A DNA stretch of 7,725 nucleotides from positions 1-7,725 of the forward strand of contig JAITOO010000118.1 of the NCBI GenBank assembly GCA_031289875.1, read 5' to 3'. This DNA is from Flavobacteriaceae bacterium (GTDB taxonomy: Bacteria; Bacteroidota; Bacteroidia; Flavobacteriales; Weeksellaceae). The translations under genes and the position numbers were made by a program. The notes beneath the pieces were generated by a model. The model did not search any database and was not told where the DNA came from. It was given only the letters and a program-made list of their open reading frames with translations. Every line of letters begins with the position of its first letter. Position 1 is the first letter of the stretch. Shown one piece after another: positions 1 through 5,409 of this stretch.

Positions 1-863
1 TCTCCTTTTTTCACATCTGCAATCTTGCCTAATTTTATTGTTTCAAACTTTGTTTTCAATTCCTTTTCATTATCAGCAAAAAATGGTAAATGACAAGTCG
101 CATTCCAAATATCAAACTCCTTTAATGATTGTAAATCAGTTTGAAAGCAAAGTTGTTTTGCATTTATTTTATTGAGAGATATTGCCGTTTTGAAAATATC
201 TTTTGCCTCTTGTATCAGGTTATTTGCAGTTCTGTTATTTTCGATTATGGTTTTTACTTTACTAATAATATCATCGTACAACTCTTTTTCAGGAATAAAA
301 ACCCGTACTTTACTTAATTGAGAATGGGTAAATTCCACTCGTGTAGAGCCGTGACTTGCCAAAGCAGTTTGTGCTTTGAAAAATTTCGAGTTCAAATAAG
401 CCAACAAATAAAAAGGCGAAATCTTGTTTTCATTTACCCTAATTCTCGTTGTGTGTTGGCTTGTAGCCCAATTTGAATTATGTGTATCTGCCATACTTGC
501 CGTCCCTAATTTATCAATAGTGGCTTGGGTGCGGGCAATCAAAATATCATTTTCTTTGATTTTTATTTTCTTATCAACATCGGGACTTACATATACAAAA
601 TCGTCCTCATTTTCGTCAAAAGAAAACGGTTTAATGTCGCCAACCCGTAAATAAGGTATTCCTTTCTCTTTTGTCGTGTAAGTATCTATATAACTACCAC
701 TTATTATTATTTCTTTTAAGTCGGCAAGCGTTGTTACTGCAAATTTTTGTTTTTTGCTCAACGAATTAAAAAAATCATCAATGATATAATATTTAACATC
801 AAAACGCTGGTATTGTTCGTTTTGAATATCGTTTAAATTTATAGGTAAAACTTTGACAGCCAT
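1..863 (-). CDS. hsdS: Restriction-modification specificity (S) subunit, partial at 3' end
   Basis: This would be the DNA-recognition subunit that directs the methyltransferase/nuclease encoded just upstream to its target site. The frame is open from the ATG at 863 to the window edge (287 full codons plus two bases) with no stop, so the C-terminus is missing. Residues 21-30 (FDVKYYIIDD) resemble the (R)xDAEYY entry motif of HsdS half-repeats. Residues about 42-190 form the first target-recognition domain, with GIPYLRVGDI (69-77 region), ENDILIART (104-112) and the typical closing block TSQHTTRIRVN...HGSTRVEFTHSQLSKVRVFIP (135-191). Residues about 192-230 are a charged helical spacer, the conserved coiled-coil region. 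A second half then starts: FDIWN at 250 mirrors FDVKY at 21, and IKLGKIADVKKG (276-287) mirrors TTLADLKEIIISG (44-56). The start codon overlaps the upstream stop, suggesting translational coupling. Type I and type IIB S subunits share this layout, so the class must come from context. Confidence 0.9.
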   Translation of the reverse strand, partial: MAVKVLPINLNDIQNEQYQRFDVKYYIIDDFFNSLSKKQKFAVTTLADLKEIIISGSYIDTYTTKEKGIPYLRVGDIKPFSFDENEDDFVYVSPDVDKKIKIKENDILIARTQATIDKLGTASMADTHNSNWATSQHTTRIRVNENKISPFYLLAYLNSKFFKAQTALASHGSTRVEFTHSQLSKVRVFIPEKELYDDIISKVKTIIENNRTANNLIQEAKDIFKTAISLNKINAKQLCFQTDLQSLKEFDIWNATCHLPFFADNEKELKTKFETIKLGKIADVKKG

Positions 864-865
864 TA
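861..865 (-). promoter_or_regulatory. TAATG stop/start overlap coupling methyltransferase and S subunit
   Basis: On the minus strand the stop TAA of the methyltransferase gene (865-863) shares one base with the ATG of the S gene (863-861). This junction is typical of reinitiating, translationally coupled genes and keeps the two subunits in fixed proportion. It also fixes the hsdS start: the encoded protein begins a few residues before the first recognisable S-subunit motif, and no separate ribosome binding site is needed. Confidence 0.85.
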
Positions 866-2641
866 GAAGTCAATTTTATTGTTGGTTTTCCATTCGTTAA
901 AATAGTTTGCAATTTCGGGAATATCGTCTTTTTCAATTTCTTTACCTCGCCTGTCGTGTCCGCAATACTCCGCAATAGATAGGAATATTGGATAGTTTTC
1001 AGGCAACTTTTCTTTTGCAACTTTTTGGAGTACCAAAACAGAAGTTTTAGTGCCTGTGTGTGGCAAAAAAGTTTCCAAAGGAACATCAACTATTGCAATT
1101 ATTTTAGCGTTTTGTAAAATCCAATTTCGCACATGACTTTCGGTTTCGTTCCCGAAAATTCCATCGGGCAAAACGATAGCCATTTTTCCACCATCTTTGA
1201 GCAGTTGCAAACAGCGTTCTATGAATAGAATTTGAGGGGCTTCTTTATCTTTAATATTGTTTTTCTCAAACAGGTTCTCTGCTTTTTTTCGTTTCCATTG
1301 GTGTGCTAAATCAAACTGTTTTAGTTTTTCTTCGCCCTCTACTTTTATCGTAGAGCCAAACGGTGGATTTGTCAGCAATACATCGAAAGTTCCCATTTCA
1401 ATTTTTGTTTTGGCTTCCGAACGCCAATTTTTTGGATTTTCCAAACTGTCTTCGCAAAAAATACCTGTTGTTCCGTCCCCGACTAAATTCATATACGCTT
1501 TGGCAACTTTGCTCAAAAAGTAATCTTTATCAATGCCTCTAAAATTTTTTGTTGCAACTTCAATTTTCTTTTTACTGATTTCAACTTCGTTCCAACCTAA
1601 ATTCGCATATTTTTGATTGATTTTGTCCCAAACCGATTTTAACGATTCAATTAAAAATCCGCCGCTACCACAAGCGGGGTCAATGATTTTGTCGTTTTCA
1701 TTAGGTTGCAGTATATCTACAATCATTTTTACCACATTTCGGGGTGTAAAAAATTGCCCTTGTCCGCCTTTTAGAGCGTGTCCGATAAATGTTTCAAAAG
1801 CATCGGCAACAACATCACGCTCACTTTGCATTAAAGAATAATTTTGCAGTTCGCCAACTATGAATAACAATGATTTTGTATCTAATGTAATCTTATCCTC
1901 ACTGTCAATAACTTCGGGTAAGTTGGTTTTTACTTCTTTGAACAAGTCCAAAATGCGGTTTTCTACCTCTTTGGGTTTTTCGCTTATTCCTGCCCTGAAT
2001 TTTACCATATCATTCGGAGCAGTATATTTTTCATCGTATATTTTACAGAAAATTATATTGATAAGTTGTTGAGCCAAAACCTCATCACGAGTCGCCCCAA
2101 CGGTATTGGCAGCCAAATGATTGCGAATGGATTTAAAAATGGCTTTCAGGTTATGCGTTGGCTTCAAATCTTGCCTTTTATACAAACCAATATCTTCTAC
2201 CCGCTGCCCAAATTTTGGAATATTGGGAATTTCTTCAAAATGTATTTCGCCATTTGGCTTGACAAATTTACGAAGGAAAAAGCGTTCTTCACCGTTAAAC
2301 CAAACGCCTAAATAAGCAGTTGAGAGTGTTAAATAATTTTCAAGTTGAGTTCTGCCGTCTTTGCGGTTTTTCTTTTTGCACTCAACAACAATGTAAAGGT
2401 TTTCATCGGTTTTTTTTTCATTTGCAAACACAGCAATATCTACCGGATACTCTTTTTTTATATCCGAAGGGCGCACTTTTACTCTGTGCTGCGGGCGTGT
2501 TTGAATATGCTCTTTCGGGTAATCGTAATCTTCTACCAATTGTTTGGAAAACACCTGAACTGCCTCAATTTCTTCGGGTGTTGCATTTATTTCAATTCCT
2601 GATATATAGTCGGTTACGGTTACTTCTAAATTCTTTGCCAT
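863..2641 (-). CDS. hsdM: N6-adenine DNA methyltransferase (HsdM type) fused to N-terminal HsdR-like nuclease domain
   Basis: Predicted to methylate adenine in the site chosen by the S subunit, and possibly to cleave unmethylated DNA itself. The protein has 592 residues; classical HsdM proteins have about 500-530, and the excess is an N-terminal domain. Residues 48-125 resemble the N-terminal nuclease domain of type I R subunits: D68 in YPVDIAVF, then E87-C-K89 in YIVVECKKK, then Q99xxxY103, which together give the D-ExK-QxxxY set of that family. Residues about 160-265 look like the helical HsdM N-terminal domain. The Rossmann methyltransferase domain follows, with GQFFTP at 295-300, the AdoMet-binding motif DPACGSGGF at 321-329 and the catalytic NPPF at 425-428. 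No helicase motifs are present. The start at 2641 gives an intact domain and leaves a 33-bp gap after thrA; the leader is A-rich with no clear Shine-Dalgarno. Alternatively the nuclease domain is accessory and a separate hsdR lies below position 1. Methyltransferase identity is secure; cleavage is inferred. Confidence 0.92.
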   Translation of the reverse strand: MAKNLEVTVTDYISGIEINATPEEIEAVQVFSKQLVEDYDYPKEHIQTRPQHRVKVRPSDIKKEYPVDIAVFANEKKTDENLYIVVECKKKNRKDGRTQLENYLTLSTAYLGVWFNGEERFFLRKFVKPNGEIHFEEIPNIPKFGQRVEDIGLYKRQDLKPTHNLKAIFKSIRNHLAANTVGATRDEVLAQQLINIIFCKIYDEKYTAPNDMVKFRAGISEKPKEVENRILDLFKEVKTNLPEVIDSEDKITLDTKSLLFIVGELQNYSLMQSERDVVADAFETFIGHALKGGQGQFFTPRNVVKMIVDILQPNENDKIIDPACGSGGFLIESLKSVWDKINQKYANLGWNEVEISKKKIEVATKNFRGIDKDYFLSKVAKAYMNLVGDGTTGIFCEDSLENPKNWRSEAKTKIEMGTFDVLLTNPPFGSTIKVEGEEKLKQFDLAHQWKRKKAENLFEKNNIKDKEAPQILFIERCLQLLKDGGKMAIVLPDGIFGNETESHVRNWILQNAKIIAIVDVPLETFLPHTGTKTSVLVLQKVAKEKLPENYPIFLSIAEYCGHDRRGKEIEKDDIPEIANYFNEWKTNNKIDF

Positions 2642-2642
2642 G

Positions 2643-2674
2643 TTTTCACTTTTTGCAAAAGTGCGAAAATTTTC
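2643..2674 (-). repeat. Two adjacent dyads filling the thrA-hsdM gap
   Basis: The 33-bp gap contains a perfect 7-bp inverted repeat (CACTTTT at 2647-2653 and AAAAGTG at 2657-2663, 3-base loop). With a two-base bulge it extends outward to TTTTC and GAAAA (2643-2669). Next to it, touching the thrA stop, is the perfect palindrome GAAAATTTTC (2665-2674). In the mRNA the hairpin ends two bases before the hsdM start codon and no U-tract follows, so it is unlikely to be an intrinsic terminator. It could hide the translation start, or be an operator for control of the restriction genes; both roles are inference. Confidence 0.5.
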
Positions 2675-5128
2675 TCAATCTGCCCCTACATTAATCAAAT
2701 CCGCAAATACGCCTGCGGCGGTTACTTCCGCTCCTGCGCCGGGACCTTTCACCACTAAAGGATTGTACTTGTATCGCTCGGTCGTGAAAGAAATAATATT
2801 GTCGCTTCCCGATAGGCTGTAAAACGGATGCGTACTGTCCACCAATTCCAAATGGATAGAGGCTTTGCCGTTTTCAAGTTTTCCGATATAGCGGAGAACT
2901 TTGTTTTCTTGTTCCGCTCTGTATTTCAACTCATTAAAGTGTGAATTTGAATTTTGAAGTTCCTGATAGAAATCTGCAACAGACAGAGCTTTAATACAAT
3001 TTTCAGGCAAGATAGCACCCAGTTCCACATCTTTTTCTTCAATCGGATAGCCTGCATCTCGGGCGAGAATCATCACTTTACGCATGAAATCTTTACCGCT
3101 CAGGTCGTCGCGGGGGTCAGGCTCTGTATAGCCGAGTTCCTGTGCTTTTTTCACCACATTGTGGAAAGAACTCTCACCTTTAAAATTATTAAAAATATAG
3201 GAAATCGTACCGCTCAAAATAGCTTCGATTTTCAAAATTTGGTCGCCGCTCGCCATCAAGTCTTTCAGCGTGCGGATAATCGGCAGACCTGCCCCGACAT
3301 TGGTCTCGTAAAAGAAATCCACACCGCGTCTGCGTGCAGTATCTTTCAACAATTTATATTCTTGATACGAGGACGAATTGGCAATTTTATTGCAGGTAAC
3401 TATCGAAATGTTAGAGTCAAAAATTTCCCTGTAAAACCTTGCCGGAAGCGGACTTGCCGTATTATCAATAAAAACGCAGTTGGACAGGTTCATCAGTTTC
3501 ATCTGTCGGACAAAACTTTCTAAATTAGCTTTGTCGCCCTGTTCCAGCGCATCTTTCCAGTTTTCCAAATCAATGCCGTCTTCGTCGATAAACATCTTGC
3601 GGGAATTGGTAATCCCGACAACTTTTACCTCTATATCGTTGTTTTCCTGCAAGAAACGGCTTTGTTTCAAAATCTGGGCAAAAAGTGTCGAACCGATATT
3701 TCCTGTTCCGACATTGAAAACGTGTAAGGTTTTCGTCAGCGAAATGAAAAAAACATCGTGAACGGTATTCAAAGCCTTTGCCAGATTGCGCTGCTTGATG
3801 ATGACGGAAATGTTGTACTCCGACGAGCCTTGTGCAATGGCGTGAACATTGATGCCGTTTCGTCCCAAAGCGGAAAACAATTTGCCCGAGATGCCGGGTG
3901 TTTGTTTCATGTTTTCGCCGACAATTGCCAAAACAGACAGTTTTTCGGGTTCAATCATTGGAGGATTGAGTTTGTGAGTCAAAAGTTCCATTTCAAACTC
4001 CAATTCTATCAATTTTCGGGCTTTGACCACATCTTTAGGCTCAATGGCAAAGGTAATGCTGTGTTCTGACGAAGATTGCGTAATCAGAATCACATTGATT
4101 TTTTCTCTTGCCAGAAGAGAAAACAGCCGTCCGCTGAAACCGACCTCTCCAATCATTCCGCTTCCCGTTATATTTACCAAACTGACGGCAGGAATGGAGG
4201 AAATTCCACGAATCGGGTACGGACTTTTTTCGTTCAGTTTTTCTTGAATTCTCGTTCCTTGAAAATCAGGGTTAAAAGTATTTTTCAATACAATCGGGAT
4301 TTTTTTATGGAAAGTTGGAATTAAGGCAGGCGGATAGATAACTTTTGCTCCGAAATAGGAAAGTTCCATCGCTTCGGTATAGGATACTTCCGACAGAGAA
4401 AAGGCTTTTTTCACGATGCGAGGATCTGCGGTTAGCATTCCGTCCACGTCCGACCAAAGTTCGACTTCTTCGGCGTTTAAAGCCGCACCGAAAATAGCGG
4501 CGGTGTAATCGCTCCCTCCCCGTCCGAGCGTTGTGATTCTGTTGTTTTTGTTAGACCCGATGAACCCTGTTACAAAAAGAATTTTATCGGGATTTGCCTG
4601 CGCAAAATTTTGAATCAGAGTATCTGTCTGTTCAAAATCGACTTTGGCGTTGCTGAAGCGGCTGTCTGTTTTTACCAGTGCAGAAGCATCAACGAAAAGG
4701 CTTTCGGAAAAATATTGTCGGGCAATCTGGCTGACCAAAAAAGTGGAGCATTTTTCGCCGTAACTGATGACCAAATCTTTGCTTTGAAGGCTGAGTTCCC
4801 GCAGGTTATAAATTCCCTGCAATAAATCTTCCAATTCGTTGATGTAGATTTTAATCTGTGTGAGGACAGGATTTTGATTTTTGATTTCGAGCAGTTCTTT
4901 GATAATGGCAAAATGCTTGTGCTCAATCTTTTTCAGTCCTGATTTAAAATCTTCACCGTTGGAAGCCGTCTCTGCCAACTCGGTTAAAAGGTTGGTTACC
5001 CCGCTCATGGCTGAGAGGACGACCGTAAATTTTTCGCCCGTCCGGTTTTTTTTTTGTAAAATATTGAGCAGACATCTGATGCTTTCGCTTGAACCGACAG
5101 AAGTTCCTCCAAATTTGACTATTTTCAT
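2675..5128 (-). CDS. thrA: Bifunctional aspartokinase / homoserine dehydrogenase
   Basis: Catalyses ATP-dependent phosphorylation of aspartate and NAD(P)H reduction of aspartate semialdehyde to homoserine, the first and third steps towards threonine and methionine, in the cytoplasm. At 817 residues it matches E. coli ThrA (820). The kinase domain (1-300) has KFGGTS at 5-10, SYGE at 122-125, GRGGSDYTA at 202-210 and SDVDG...TADPR at 226-237. Two ACT-type regulatory domains follow at about 315-385 and 396-465, with TGSGMIGEVG and the similar GENMKQTPGISGKLF. They are the expected site of feedback inhibition, by analogy with ThrA. The dehydrogenase has a Rossmann nucleotide loop GTGNIGS at 474-480, NVGAGLP at 610-616, and GYTEPDPRDDLSGKDFMRK at 666-684. 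By the family pattern E669, D680 and K684 correspond to the yeast Hom6 active-site residues E208, D219 and K223. The ATG at 5128 is canonical, four residues before KFGGTS. The gene appears functional. It is unusual in being followed at 33 bp by restriction-modification genes instead of thrB. Confidence 0.97.
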   Translation of the reverse strand: MKIVKFGGTSVGSSESIRCLLNILQKKNRTGEKFTVVLSAMSGVTNLLTELAETASNGEDFKSGLKKIEHKHFAIIKELLEIKNQNPVLTQIKIYINELEDLLQGIYNLRELSLQSKDLVISYGEKCSTFLVSQIARQYFSESLFVDASALVKTDSRFSNAKVDFEQTDTLIQNFAQANPDKILFVTGFIGSNKNNRITTLGRGGSDYTAAIFGAALNAEEVELWSDVDGMLTADPRIVKKAFSLSEVSYTEAMELSYFGAKVIYPPALIPTFHKKIPIVLKNTFNPDFQGTRIQEKLNEKSPYPIRGISSIPAVSLVNITGSGMIGEVGFSGRLFSLLAREKINVILITQSSSEHSITFAIEPKDVVKARKLIELEFEMELLTHKLNPPMIEPEKLSVLAIVGENMKQTPGISGKLFSALGRNGINVHAIAQGSSEYNISVIIKQRNLAKALNTVHDVFFISLTKTLHVFNVGTGNIGSTLFAQILKQSRFLQENNDIEVKVVGITNSRKMFIDEDGIDLENWKDALEQGDKANLESFVRQMKLMNLSNCVFIDNTASPLPARFYREIFDSNISIVTCNKIANSSSYQEYKLLKDTARRRGVDFFYETNVGAGLPIIRTLKDLMASGDQILKIEAILSGTISYIFNNFKGESSFHNVVKKAQELGYTEPDPRDDLSGKDFMRKVMILARDAGYPIEEKDVELGAILPENCIKALSVADFYQELQNSNSHFNELKYRAEQENKVLRYIGKLENGKASIHLELVDSTHPFYSLSGSDNIISFTTERYKYNPLVVKGPGAGAEVTAAGVFADLINVGAD

Positions 5129-5135
5129 AAGGTTG

Positions 5136-5156
5136 CTAAAATGGATACAATTTTAG
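5136..5156 (-). repeat. Inverted repeat just upstream of thrA (operator or leader hairpin candidate)
   Basis: A perfect 7-bp inverted repeat, CTAAAAT (5136-5142) and ATTTTAG (5150-5156), is separated by 7 bases and ends 7 bases before the thrA start codon. It overlaps the -7 element of the candidate promoter, so a bound protein would block transcription; as RNA it could form a hairpin beside the start codon. The arms are AT-rich, so chance is possible. Confidence 0.4.
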
Positions 5157-5179
5157 TGATTTTCATGCAATTTTCAAAA
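5148..5179 (-). promoter_or_regulatory. thrA: Candidate Bacteroidota-type promoter for thrA
   Basis: Reading the minus strand, TTTTG (5179-5175) is followed after 19 bases by TAAAATTG (5155-5148). The known Bacteroidota consensus is TTTG near -33 and TAnnTTTG near -7 with about this spacing; the second box has one mismatch. It would give a short leader of roughly 15 bases. The surrounding DNA is very AT-rich, so a chance match cannot be excluded. Confidence 0.35.
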
Positions 5180-5344
5180 TTAAATCTTAAAAATTATAAT
5201 TTTTCAGATTTTTTGCTTCCTTAAGCCGGCAAAAGAGATTTTTATTTGTAACCGATAATGTGTTTAGATAAAATTTGGTAAATCGAAAAAAGGACATGCA
5301 ACTCCAAGACAGGCTTTGGTTTGTTAATTTGATGTGGTTTTCTC

Positions 5345-5388
5345 ACAAAAAAGCAAAACCTCAAAACATAACATTCTGAGGTTTTCTC
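5345..5388 (-). terminator. Intrinsic terminator of ppiD
   Basis: On the minus strand AAAACCTCA (5385-5377) pairs perfectly with TGAGGTTTT (5363-5355). The stem extends inward by one G-U and two A-U pairs, leaving a 7-base loop. After GC comes a run of six Ts (5352-5347). It lies 24 bases after the ppiD stop, as expected for a rho-independent terminator. On the plus strand only four Ts follow the stem, so the signal is directional. It separates ppiD and thrA into different transcription units. Confidence 0.8.
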
Positions 5389-5409
5389 ATTATGAAACTA
5401 CTATTTTTG

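Larger units (their letters stand above)
5129..5409. other. Intergenic region between ppiD and thrA
   Basis: This 281-bp non-coding stretch contains, in transcription order, the ppiD terminator, about 155 bp of AT-rich DNA with no recognised element, the candidate thrA promoter and the inverted repeat. I see no tRNA-like cloverleaf, no riboswitch I can name, and no threonine/isoleucine-rich leader peptide of the kind that attenuates the enterobacterial thr operon. A 10-base direct repeat (ggttttctca at 5336-5345 and 5380-5389) brackets the terminator loop. Confidence 0.7.

Noticed and set aside
799..1089. A 96-codon minus-strand open frame spanning the hsdM 3' end and the hsdS start
   Set aside because: It lies in another frame over two well-supported genes and its translation shows no motif or sensible composition; the coding signal belongs to hsdM and hsdS.
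863..2641. Possible BREX, DISARM or other larger defence island based on the methyltransferase
   Set aside because: The methyltransferase is of the HsdM type with a coupled S subunit and none of the marker genes of those systems are visible; the window does not reach far enough to claim more.
2643..2669. Hairpin after thrA considered as an intrinsic terminator
   Set aside because: In the minus-strand transcript the stem is followed directly by the hsdM start codon with no U-tract.
2954..3523. A 189-codon plus-strand open frame antisense to thrA
   Set aside because: It is the reverse shadow of the conserved homoserine dehydrogenase coding sequence; the protein has no recognisable domain and no promoter or start context.
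5187..5297. A 36-codon minus-strand open frame upstream of thrA, considered as an attenuator leader peptide
   Set aside because: It has only three scattered threonines, no isoleucine cluster and no terminator/antiterminator pair after it, and the best promoter candidate lies downstream of it.
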